Shown: one piece after another, positions 11,186-18,809 of the stretch
Layout of the letters: the number at the start of each line of letters is the position of its first letter
How positions within the stretch are numbered: position 1 is the first letter of the stretch
NCBI RefSeq assembly: GCF_018555685.1
Contig: NZ_JAFLWW010000005.1
Location: forward strand, 124,001-188,000
Source of the DNA: Aminobacter anthyllidis
GTDB taxonomy: Bacteria > Pseudomonadota > Alphaproteobacteria > Rhizobiales > Rhizobiaceae
Length of the DNA stretch: 64,000 nucleotides
Reading direction: 5' to 3'
Notes under the pieces: model-generated
The model's input: the letters and a program-made list of their open reading frames with translations, nothing else
Told to the model about the DNA's origin: nothing
Database searches by the model: none
Translations under genes and position numbers: made by a program

Positions 11186-12091
11186 TCAGGTGGCGGCCGG
11201 GATGACCCCGTAGGTCACGCCCTTCTGGCTCAGCCACCGGCGGTAGGCGATCGCCGACTTGTCGGCTCTGATGGGGGTCTCGGCGCGCGGATCGAGCGGC
11301 AGGCGCTTGGGGAACTGGTTTTCCAGGATCGGCTTGTCCTGGCCGAAGATCGTCTGCTGGAAACGCTTGATCACCTTGTCTTCATTGTCCTCGTCGAGCA
11401 CGCACAGCAACATGTGCGCCCGGACATGTTCCTGATCGACCGGCTGCAGGAACACGGCAATGACATCGAGCCGCGTCTCGTCCATCGGGCTCGATTTGTA
11501 GAGCACCGAGCAATAGGGATGCGGCACCCGGTAGATGTAGTCGACATCGGCGCCGCCATCCGAAGTGGTCGATGCCATCGGCTGGAAAAAGCGGCAGCGT
11601 GTGGCCAGGATCTCGTCGCGGTCGACCGAGATCTCGACGTCGTATTCCTTCACTTCGGTATGCGGCTCGGCACCGAGAATGTCGGTGTGGACATAAGGGA
11701 AGTGGCCCATGTCGAGGAAGTTCTCGATCGCCCGCGGCGCCGAGACATTGACCCCGAACGTGGCGGCGTTGAGCTTGCGTCGGTCAGCCTCGGCATATTC
11801 GGGGATCGGGAAGATGTCGGCCGGCGGATTGCCGAGCGACGTCCAGACATAGCCATAGGCAAGCTTGACCGGCAGCGTGCCTTCGACCGCTGTAATGTCG
11901 ACCGGCCCGTCGACAGGCAGATCGCGTCGCGAACGCCAGACGGCAACCTTGCCGGTGCCGTCGGAGGCCAGGCTCAGGCGCTCTTCGAGCAGGATGGTGC
12001 CGACCACCACGCCGGCCGGCACTTCGGAAAGTGCGGCAAGCGGGTGCCAAAGGTCGAGGATCACCTGATCCTTGCATCTCGTCTCGGTCAT
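11186..12091 (-). CDS. Rieske-less aromatic-ring-hydroxylase-type oxygenase (NdmC-like), 1
   Basis: A 301-residue protein of the Rieske non-heme-iron oxygenase alpha-subunit family. The catalytic-domain iron motif is intact: N124, D127, H130 and H135 in ENFLDMGHFPYVH, with a C-terminal GQDKPILENQ block. The first 110 residues keep some of the Rieske fold (WHPLAALSEVP, YGYVWTSLG) but contain no C-x-H or C-x2-H pair, so no Rieske cluster can form. NdmC of P. putida CBB5 has the same loss and borrows the Rieske domain of NdmD. Probably an oxidative demethylase. It is paralogous to the next gene and 41 bp upstream of the reductase gene. Confidence 0.85.
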   Translation of the reverse strand: MTETRCKDQVILDLWHPLAALSEVPAGVVVGTILLEERLSLASDGTGKVAVWRSRRDLPVDGPVDITAVEGTLPVKLAYGYVWTSLGNPPADIFPIPEYAEADRRKLNAATFGVNVSAPRAIENFLDMGHFPYVHTDILGAEPHTEVKEYDVEISVDRDEILATRCRFFQPMASTTSDGGADVDYIYRVPHPYCSVLYKSSPMDETRLDVIAVFLQPVDQEHVRAHMLLCVLDEDNEDKVIKRFQQTIFGQDKPILENQFPKRLPLDPRAETPIRADKSAIAYRRWLSQKGVTYGVIPAAT

Positions 12092-12117
12092 CTAAGGTTC
12101 CTCCTGAGGGCGCGGGT

Positions 12118-12984
12118 TCACATCCGCGCCGGTATCGCGCCGTAAGTGACTGATTTGTCGCGCAGCCAGCGCCGGTACAAGACAGCAACCGCATCGGCGC
12201 GGATCGGCGTTTCAGCACGCGGGTCGAGCGGCAGGCGTCGCGGCAGCTGGTTTTCCAGGATCGGCTTGTCCTGGGCGAAAATCAGCTGCATGAAGTTGCG
12301 GATTCCGGCCTCGTCGCTGCCGTCCTTGAGATAGCAAAGGAAGGGATGGGCGACGCAATTCTCCTCGTCGACGGGCTGGACGAACAAGGTGATGACGTCG
12401 AGCCGCTCCTTCTGCACCGGATTGCTCTTGTAGAGCGCCACCGTGTAGGGGCGGATCACTTTGTAGATATAGTCGACGACAAAGCCTTCCTTGGCCGTCG
12501 GCGACGCCACCGGCTGGTAGAATTTGCATTCGGTCGCGACCAGTTCGTCGGCAGCCGTCAGCTCGACCTTGTAAGGCGCGACTTCCGTATGCGGCTCCTC
12601 GCCAAGCCAGCCGGTATGGACGAACGGGAAATGGCCCATGTCGAGGAAATTCTCGACCGTGCGCAGGCCTGAAACCTTGACAGCGATCGACCCGCCGGTG
12701 AGCAGGTAGCGGTCTTCCTCCTCGGCCTCCGGCACGAACACGATGTCGCGCTCCGGCTTGCCGAGGCAGGCCCACAGGAAGCCATAACGCTTGGTCGCAT
12801 TGACCAGCGCCCCGGTGTCGTTTCGCACCACTTCCTTGTTGTAGCGGCCACGGCAATAGACGGTCAGGTCAACGCCAAGCAGGCGGGTCTGGAACGGCTC
12901 GTGCGCCGACAGGTTGGTCAGGTCGGCGATCACATGCCAATCGTTAAGAAGGACTCTGTCGCTACAAAGGGCAGCTATGCTCAT
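12118..12984 (-). CDS. Rieske-less aromatic-ring-hydroxylase-type oxygenase (NdmC-like), 2
   Basis: A 288-residue paralogue of the neighbouring oxygenase. The mononuclear iron motif is present (N112, D115, H118, H123 in ENFLDMGHFPFVH), and the C-terminal DKPILENQLPRRLPLDPRAE block is nearly identical to its neighbour. The Rieske ligands are missing: the residual region has only lone cysteines (C7, C44, C73). The start at 12984 (MSIAALCSDR) follows GGGAGGG and was preferred to the in-frame codon at 13005. It is the promoter-proximal gene of the operon. The pair may form a hetero-oligomer or act on different positions of one substrate. Confidence 0.85.
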   Translation of the reverse strand: MSIAALCSDRVLLNDWHVIADLTNLSAHEPFQTRLLGVDLTVYCRGRYNKEVVRNDTGALVNATKRYGFLWACLGKPERDIVFVPEAEEEDRYLLTGGSIAVKVSGLRTVENFLDMGHFPFVHTGWLGEEPHTEVAPYKVELTAADELVATECKFYQPVASPTAKEGFVVDYIYKVIRPYTVALYKSNPVQKERLDVITLFVQPVDEENCVAHPFLCYLKDGSDEAGIRNFMQLIFAQDKPILENQLPRRLPLDPRAETPIRADAVAVLYRRWLRDKSVTYGAIPARM

Positions 12985-13057
12985 CGCACCCTCCCTGGCT
13001 AGCACTTCCCCGTGAACCTAGCTCTGTTATGCCCATATTGGAACCACAGGATTGGAT

Positions 13058-13120
13058 ATCAATCAATGACAATTTGCATGCCAAAGAAAGAATTTTGATT
13101 GACAGCTTGATTTGATTGAC
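13058..13120. promoter_or_regulatory. TTGATTGAC repeat cluster, candidate GntR operator
   Basis: The AT-rich divergent region between the oxygenase operon and the GntR gene holds TTGATTGAC twice in direct orientation (13095-13103 and 13112-13120, 17 bp apart) and once inverted as ATCAATCAA (13058-13066). Helical phasing of the repeats and their place between divergent units suggest binding sites for the adjacent GntR-family regulator. Confidence 0.5.
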
Positions 13121-13224
13121 TACCGATATGAGAAACGCAACTCGGGATATGCGGCGTCGCCGGCGCAGCGATAACCGGGCTGGCCGCCAAGCAAGCCAAA
13201 GGCGCTGGCGGGGAGGAGAATGCC

Positions 13225-13995
13225 ATGAGCAACCGCTCGCAGGCCATTGCCGATATGTTGACGCGGGCGATCCTCGATCACCGCCTCGTCCCCGGCTGCA
13301 AGCTCGGTGAGCGCGAACTGTCAGAGGTATTCGACGTCAGCCGCATCGTCATCCGCCAGGCACTGATCCGCCTCGCCGATGATGGTCTTGCCCAGATCGA
13401 GCGCAACCGCGGTGCCTTTGTCGCCCGTCCCAGCATGCAGGACGCAATGGAAATCTATGACGCGCTCACGCTCGTCGAACAGGGCGTCGCCGCTCAATTG
13501 AGCGACCGCCTAGGCCCAGCCGGCTGGGCCGAATTGCGCCAGCATGTCGAGCGCCAGCGCCAAGCCGTGGCTTCGGGCAACGACGCGCTCGCCGACGTGC
13601 TCGGGCAGGAGTTCCACACAGTGTTCGTGCGGCTCAGCCGCAACAAGGTGATGCAGGAGATTCACGCCCAGTTGGTCCGTCGTACGACCTTGCTGCGCTC
13701 GCTGATCACCGCCGATTTCGACTACTGCAACCTGCTCGACGACCATGCCCGTGTGGTCGAACTGCTCGAAAAAGGCCGGCTCAAGCCGGCGATGGAGCTG
13801 ATCGACGCGCATCACCGCTCCGTCGTGCGCGGCTACATCATGGACCGGCAGGTGTTTCCCGAACTGACACCACGCGAAGCGCTCGAACCTTATCTCGACG
13901 GCAAATCAGGCGAGCCGCCGAAACCGGCACCACGAAAGAAGGCCGGAGAAAATGGCGCGGCACGGGCGCATGCCCATGTCCACGCCGCAAAATAG
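13225..13995 (+). CDS. GntR-family (FCD domain) transcriptional regulator
   Basis: A 256-residue regulator with an N-terminal winged helix (residues about 1-70; LGERELSEVFDVSRIVIRQAL) and a C-terminal all-helical FCD ligand domain. Candidate metal-binding histidines lie in QEFHTVF, DDHARVV and DAHHRSVV. The tail after residue 230 is Pro/Lys/His-rich and probably disordered. ATG at 13225 follows GGGGAGGAG. It is divergent from the demethylase operon and 46 bp upstream of the importer genes, so it most likely controls both in response to the imported compound. Confidence 0.88.
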   Translation: MSNRSQAIADMLTRAILDHRLVPGCKLGERELSEVFDVSRIVIRQALIRLADDGLAQIERNRGAFVARPSMQDAMEIYDALTLVEQGVAAQLSDRLGPAGWAELRQHVERQRQAVASGNDALADVLGQEFHTVFVRLSRNKVMQEIHAQLVRRTTLLRSLITADFDYCNLLDDHARVVELLEKGRLKPAMELIDAHHRSVVRGYIMDRQVFPELTPREALEPYLDGKSGEPPKPAPRKKAGENGAARAHAHVHAAK

Positions 13996-13996
13996 A

Positions 13997-14013
13997 CCCG
14001 GCAAAAAGCCGGG
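13997..14013 (+). other. short stem-loop after the GntR gene
   Basis: CCCGGC-AAAAA-GCCGGG begins two bases after the GntR stop codon and ends 28 bp before the binding-protein start. It has no U-tract and may mark an mRNA processing or stability boundary. Confidence 0.35.
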
Positions 14014-14041
14014 CGCATCCAACCAACAGAGGGTTACCACC

Positions 14042-15136
14042 ATGTTCAATCTGACCAGACGGCAATTTCTGCAATATTCCGGCGCCGCGGGGGCCGCTCT
14101 CGGCACCACGGGCCTTGCCGGCATCGCCAGCGCCCAGGAGCCGCTCAAGATCGGTGTCGTCTATGTCTCGCCGATCGCCGACATCGGCTGGACCAAGCAG
14201 CACAGCCTCGGTGTCGACGCCATCAAGGCGGAGTTCGGCGACAAGGTCGCGCTGACCGTCATCGACAACATCTTCATGCCGCAGGATGCCGAACGCGTGT
14301 TCCGCGAACTCGCCGCTTCCGGCAACCAGCTGGTCTTCGGCACCTCGTTCTCGCATGGCACGCCGATGCAGAAGGTGGCGCCGCGCTTCCCCAAGGTCGC
14401 CTTCGAGCATTGCTCCGGCATCGTCCATCTCGCCAATCTCGGCACCTTCGAAGCCAAGTATTACGAGGGCACTTTCGTCGCCGGTGCTGCCGGCGCGCAT
14501 ATGAGCAAAGCCGGCAAGATCGGCTTCATCGGCGGTTTCCCGATCCCCGACATCGTCGGCCCTGCCAACGCGCTTCTGCTCGGCGCCCAGAGTGTCAATC
14601 CCGAGGCTACCTGCAATGCCATCTTCCTCAATTCCTGGTTCGATCCGGGCAAGGAAAAGGAAGCGGCCAACACGCTGCTGTCGCAGGGCTGCGATGTCAT
14701 CTGCTCGATGACCGACACCGCGACCGGTGTGCAGGTCGCGGGCGAAGGCGGCGCGTGGTCAATCGGCTACGCCAGCGACATGGCCAAGTTCGGCTCGGGC
14801 AAGCAGCTGACCGCCTTCACCCTCGACTGGTCGAGCGACTATGTCGGCGCCGCCAAGGGCGTGGCAGCAGGCACCTGGAAGCCCGAAGCGCGCTGGGACG
14901 GCCTGGCCGGCGGCGTCGTCAAAATGGCGCCCTACAATGAGGCGATCCCGGCCGACGTCATCACCAAGCTCAAGCAGCTCGAGGCCGACATCGGCTCCGG
15001 CAAGGTCCATCCCTATGCCGGCGAACTCAAGGACCAGGACGGCAACGTCAAGGTTGCGGCAGGCAGCGTGCTGGCCGATGCCGACATCCGCGGCATGAAC
15101 TGGTTCGTCAAGGGAATGATCGGCAAGCTCGGCTGA
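14042..15136 (+). CDS. BMP-family ABC transporter substrate-binding protein
   Basis: A 364-residue periplasmic binding protein of the basic-membrane-protein (PnrA-like) family. The N-terminus is a Tat-type signal (LTRRQFLQYSG, cleavage near IASAQ), so it is probably exported folded. The mature part starts PLKIGVVYVSPIADIGWTKQH, the usual BMP opening, and has FIGGFPIPDIVGPANA. The BMP family is known for nucleosides and related purines, though several members bind other ligands. It precedes an RbsA-type ATPase and two permeases, and the setting beside the demethylase operon points to a methylated heterocycle as ligand. Confidence 0.9.
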   Translation: MFNLTRRQFLQYSGAAGAALGTTGLAGIASAQEPLKIGVVYVSPIADIGWTKQHSLGVDAIKAEFGDKVALTVIDNIFMPQDAERVFRELAASGNQLVFGTSFSHGTPMQKVAPRFPKVAFEHCSGIVHLANLGTFEAKYYEGTFVAGAAGAHMSKAGKIGFIGGFPIPDIVGPANALLLGAQSVNPEATCNAIFLNSWFDPGKEKEAANTLLSQGCDVICSMTDTATGVQVAGEGGAWSIGYASDMAKFGSGKQLTAFTLDWSSDYVGAAKGVAAGTWKPEARWDGLAGGVVKMAPYNEAIPADVITKLKQLEADIGSGKVHPYAGELKDQDGNVKVAAGSVLADADIRGMNWFVKGMIGKLG

Positions 15137-15159
15137 TCTTCGCTTATCCGCTAGCAAGG

Positions 15160-15220
15160 CCACCGGGGCTCTACAGCGCCGCATGATTCCGATCTCGGGA
15201 TCAGGTGCTGGCTCCGGTGG
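15160..15220 (+). promoter_or_regulatory. long imperfect hairpin between binding protein and ATPase genes
   Basis: CCACCGG (15160-15166) pairs with CCGGTGG (15214-15220). Inside, AGCGCC (15175-15180) pairs with GGTGCT (15204-15209) and TGATTCC (15184-15190) with GGGATCA (15197-15203). It starts 23 nt after the binding-protein stop. Its likely role is 3'-end protection and reduced read-through, so that more binding protein than ATPase or permease is made. Confidence 0.5.
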
Positions 15221-15263
15221 ACTATGGCTGCGCACCGTCCAACCCTCACGGCAGGACCCGGCT

Positions 15264-16805
15264 ATGCCCCCACGCCTCGAATTGCGCAACATCACCAAAA
15301 GTTACCCAGGCATCATCGCCAATGACGACATCTCGATGTCGATCATGCCAGGCGAAATCCACGCCGTGCTCGGCGAAAACGGCGCCGGCAAATCGACATT
15401 GATGAAGATCATCTATGGCGCGGCGCAGGCCGATGCCGGTGAGATCTTCTGCGACGGCAAACCCATCGCCGCCCACACGCCAGCGACATCGCGGGCGCTC
15501 GGCATCGAAATGGTCTACCAGCATTTCGCGCTGTTTGAATCCGTCACCGTGGTCGAAAACATCGCGCTCGCCGTCTCGAGCACCTTCGACCTCGATGCGC
15601 TGGCGCGCCAGATCACCGAGCTGTCCAACCGCTACGGCATGCCGATCGACCCGCACCGCCGCGTCCACGACCTGTCGGTCGGCGAACGCCAGCGCGTCGA
15701 GATCGTGCGCTGCCTGCTGCAGGCGCCGAAGCTTTTGATCCTCGACGAGCCGACCTCGGTGCTGACGCCGCAGGCCGTCGTCAAGCTGTTCGAGACCTTG
15801 CGTCAGCTCGCCGCCGAAGGCTGCTCCATCGTCTACATCAGCCACAAGCTCGACGAGGTGCAGGAGCTTTGCGACAGCGCCACCGTGCTGCGCAACGGCA
15901 AGGTGACAGGCACCGCAAGGCCAAAGGAAAGCACCTCGGCCCAGCTCGCCCGGCTGATGGTCGGCGCCGAGCTGCCCGAAATGCATGTCAGCCCTTCGGT
16001 GCCGAGCGACAAGCCGGTGCTCGAGGTGCGCGGGCTAACCGCCCCTGCCCGCGACAAATACGGCGTCGAACTCAAGAACATCTCGTTTGAGGTGCGTGGC
16101 GGCGAGATCGTCGGGCTTGCCGGCGTCTCCGGCAACGGTCAGGCCGAGCTGATCTCGCTGCTCAGCGGCGAGCGCACCCATGGCAATGCGCTGTCGATCC
16201 AGATCGACGGCAAGGCGGCCGCCCATCTCAACGCCAGCGAAAGGCGCAAGCTCGGCATGGCCTTCGTGCCGGAGGAGCGGCTCGGTCGCGGAGCCGTGCC
16301 GCCGCATGCGCTGTGGCAGAATGCCGTTTTGACCGCCCATCGCTCCGGGCTGGTGCGCAATGGCCTCGTCGACCGCAAGCAGGCGAGCAATTTCGCCGCC
16401 AAGATCATCGAGCGCTTCAAGGTCAAGGCCAACGGCCCGCAGTCGAGCGCGCAGAGTCTTTCCGGCGGCAATCTGCAGAAGTTCATCGTCGGCCGCGAGA
16501 TCGCACTCGAGCCCAAGCTGTTCCTCGTCGCCCAACCCACCTGGGGCGTCGACGTCGGTGCTGCCGCCTTCATCCGCCAGACGCTTGTCGACCTGAGCCG
16601 CTCGGGTGCCGCCGTGCTGGTGATTTCGGAGGAACTCGACGAGCTGTTCGAGATCTGCGACCGCCTGCTCGTCATCTGCCAGGGCCAGGTCTCGCCGCCA
16701 CTGATCAGGACAAAAACCAACCGCGAGGAAATCGGCCTGCTGATGACAAGGGTCGACCGCGGCAACGGCACCAATGGGAGAGGCGAAGTTGCGATTCAGG
16801 ATTGA
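15264..16805 (+). CDS. ABC transporter ATP-binding protein, BMP/RbsA type (two NBDs)
   Basis: A 513-residue protein with two fused nucleotide-binding domains. The first has Walker A GENGAGKST, signature LSVGERQRVE and Walker B LLILDEPTS. The second has the degenerate Walker A GVSGNGQAE and signature LSGGNLQKFIVGRE, as in RbsA/YufO-type ATPases. The start at 15264 (MPPRLELRNITKSYPG) matches the family. The in-frame ATG at 15183 is inside the hairpin and was rejected. It energises import through the two downstream permeases. Confidence 0.92.
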   Translation: MPPRLELRNITKSYPGIIANDDISMSIMPGEIHAVLGENGAGKSTLMKIIYGAAQADAGEIFCDGKPIAAHTPATSRALGIEMVYQHFALFESVTVVENIALAVSSTFDLDALARQITELSNRYGMPIDPHRRVHDLSVGERQRVEIVRCLLQAPKLLILDEPTSVLTPQAVVKLFETLRQLAAEGCSIVYISHKLDEVQELCDSATVLRNGKVTGTARPKESTSAQLARLMVGAELPEMHVSPSVPSDKPVLEVRGLTAPARDKYGVELKNISFEVRGGEIVGLAGVSGNGQAELISLLSGERTHGNALSIQIDGKAAAHLNASERRKLGMAFVPEERLGRGAVPPHALWQNAVLTAHRSGLVRNGLVDRKQASNFAAKIIERFKVKANGPQSSAQSLSGGNLQKFIVGREIALEPKLFLVAQPTWGVDVGAAAFIRQTLVDLSRSGAAVLVISEELDELFEICDRLLVICQGQVSPPLIRTKTNREEIGLLMTRVDRGNGTNGRGEVAIQD

Positions 16806-17856
16806 ACAAAGACCGGAACCATCCGCCAGGATGCGGGTGGCGGCACCGGTCATCGCGACCGGGCTTACGCTTCTCGTCGGCTCGCTGTTGTTTGCCGTGC
16901 TCGGCTATGACCCGCTGGCGACGCTGCAAGCCTTCTTCATCGCCCCGCTCAACTCGTTGAACGGGATTTCAGAGTGGCTGCTCAAGGCCTCGCCGCTGAT
17001 CCTCATCGCCTGCGGCCTGGCCGTCGGCTTCCGCGCCAATGTCTGGAACATCGGCGCCGAGGGCCAGCTTATCATCGGCGCCATTGCCGCCTGCGGCGTC
17101 GGCCTGTTTTACCCCGACCCCGACAGCATGCTGCTTTTGCCGCTGATGTTTTTCGCCGGCGCCATCGCCGGCATGGCGTGGGCCGCGATCCCCGCCTTCC
17201 TCCGGGCGCGGATGAACACCAACGAGATCCTCGTCACGCTGATGCTGACCTATATCGCCACCCTGCTGTTGTCGTGGCTGGTCCACGGCCCCTGGCGTGA
17301 CCCGGCCGGCTTCAACTATCCGCAGACGGCACTGCTCTCGGCGGCGGCGATGTTCGAGCCCTTCGACTATGCCTACCGGCTCAACGCCTCGGTGTTCATC
17401 ACCGTGGTCGCCGTATTCCTGATGTGGCTGTTCACCGATCGCAGCTTCCTTGGCTACAAGATGTCGGTCAGTGGTGCTGCACCTCTGGCGGCACGTTACG
17501 CCGGCTTCCGCGAATCCGCCGCCGTCTGGACCGGCCTGCTTGCCGGTGGCGCTGCCGCCGGCATCGCCGGCATGGCCGAGGTCTCGGGCCCGCTCGGACA
17601 ATTGTCGCCGCAGATCTCGCCCGGCTACGGTTTCGCCGCCATCATCGTCGCCTTCATCGGTCGCCTCAATGCCTTCGGCATCGTCCTCGGGGGATTGTTG
17701 ATGTCGCTACTTTTCCTCGGCGGCGAAGCAGTGCAAATGAATCTTGGCCTGTCGGCTGCGCTGACCCGCATCTTCCAGGGCATATTGTTGTTCTTTTTGC
17801 TTGCCGCAGACTTCTTCATCTTCTACCGGCTTCGCCGCATTCCGGAGCATGCCTGA
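16774..17856 (+). CDS. ABC transporter permease, BMP-type, subunit 1
   Basis: A 360-residue inner-membrane permease of the branched-chain/BPD_transp_2 type, with about eight to ten hydrophobic segments and the family block ASPLILIACGLAVGFRANVWNIGAEGQL. The chosen ATG at 16774 overlaps the ATPase gene by 32 nt. A TTG start at 16789 is possible. It ends TGATG with the next permease. Together they form the membrane channel of the BMP importer. Confidence 0.9.
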   Translation: MGEAKLRFRIEQRPEPSARMRVAAPVIATGLTLLVGSLLFAVLGYDPLATLQAFFIAPLNSLNGISEWLLKASPLILIACGLAVGFRANVWNIGAEGQLIIGAIAACGVGLFYPDPDSMLLLPLMFFAGAIAGMAWAAIPAFLRARMNTNEILVTLMLTYIATLLLSWLVHGPWRDPAGFNYPQTALLSAAAMFEPFDYAYRLNASVFITVVAVFLMWLFTDRSFLGYKMSVSGAAPLAARYAGFRESAAVWTGLLAGGAAAGIAGMAEVSGPLGQLSPQISPGYGFAAIIVAFIGRLNAFGIVLGGLLMSLLFLGGEAVQMNLGLSAALTRIFQGILLFFLLAADFFIFYRLRRIPEHA

Positions 17857-18776
17857 TGGACTTGTTCATAGCCATTTTCACCGGCACCATCATAGCCGCG
17901 ACACCCTTGATCTTCGCTGCCCTTGGCGAACTCGTCGTCGAAAAATCAGGCGTTCTCAACCTTGGCATCGAAGGCATGATGCTGATGGGCGCTGCCTTTG
18001 CCTTCTGGGCAGTGATCGCCGGGCTGCCGATGCCTGTCGCCATCCTTGCCGGCGCGCTTGGCGGGGCCGCCGCCTCGCTGCTGTTCGGCGTCCTGGCGCT
18101 GACCTTCCTGACCAACCAGTACGCCGCGGGCCTGGCGCTCGCCATCTTCGGCTCCGGCGTCTCGGCCTTCCTGGGCCGCAACTTCGGCTCGGCACCGATC
18201 GACGCGCTGAAGAAGATCTACATTCCCTATCTCTCAGACATTCCGGTCATCGGGCCGATGCTGTTCCGCTTCGATCCGATGGTCTATTTCGCCATCGTCA
18301 TGTTCTTTGTCATCAGCTGGTTCCTCTACCGCACCAAGGGCGGGCTGGTGCTGCGCACCATCGGCGAGTCGCCGGAGACGGCGCACGCCATCGGCTATCC
18401 GGTGATCCGCATACGTTATCTCGCCGTGCTGTTCGGCGGGCTGATGGCTGGTCTCGCCGGCGCCTATCTGTCGGTCGCCTACACCCCGCTATGGGTCGAA
18501 AACATGACCGCCGGCAAGGGCTGGATCTCGCTGGCGCTGGTGGTGTTCGCGACATGGCGGCCGCTGCGCGTGCTGCTTGGCGCCTGGCTGTTCGGCGGCA
18601 TGACCATCCTGCAGCTGCAGGGCCAGGCGCTCGGCATCGCGGTTCCCTCGGAACTGCTTTCCGCCCTGCCTTATCTCGCAACGATCATCGTGCTGGTCAT
18701 CATCTCGCAGAACCGCCAGATGCTGGCGCTGCATTTCCCGGCGTCGCTGGCCAAGCCGTTCCGGCCCGCGACCTGA
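17856..18776 (+). CDS. ABC transporter permease, BMP-type, subunit 2
   Basis: A 306-residue BPD_transp_2 permease starting MDLFIAIFTGTIIAATPLIF and holding the typical EKSGVLNLGIEGMMLMGA block near residue 30. It has about eight to ten hydrophobic segments. Its ATG shares one base with the stop of the upstream permease. It ends the operon and is convergent with the M81 metallopeptidase gene, 33 bp away. No clear terminator was seen in the gap. Confidence 0.92.
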   Translation: MDLFIAIFTGTIIAATPLIFAALGELVVEKSGVLNLGIEGMMLMGAAFAFWAVIAGLPMPVAILAGALGGAAASLLFGVLALTFLTNQYAAGLALAIFGSGVSAFLGRNFGSAPIDALKKIYIPYLSDIPVIGPMLFRFDPMVYFAIVMFFVISWFLYRTKGGLVLRTIGESPETAHAIGYPVIRIRYLAVLFGGLMAGLAGAYLSVAYTPLWVENMTAGKGWISLALVVFATWRPLRVLLGAWLFGGMTILQLQGQALGIAVPSELLSALPYLATIIVLVIISQNRQMLALHFPASLAKPFRPAT

Positions 18777-18809
18777 CGGACAAATGGCGAGGCCTGGCGG
18801 CCTCGCCTG

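Noticed and set aside
9378-12984. Firm annotation as caffeine or methylxanthine demethylase
   Set aside because: The architecture matches NdmC/NdmD, but substrate specificity cannot be read from sequence, and no xanthine or urate degradation gene is in the window.
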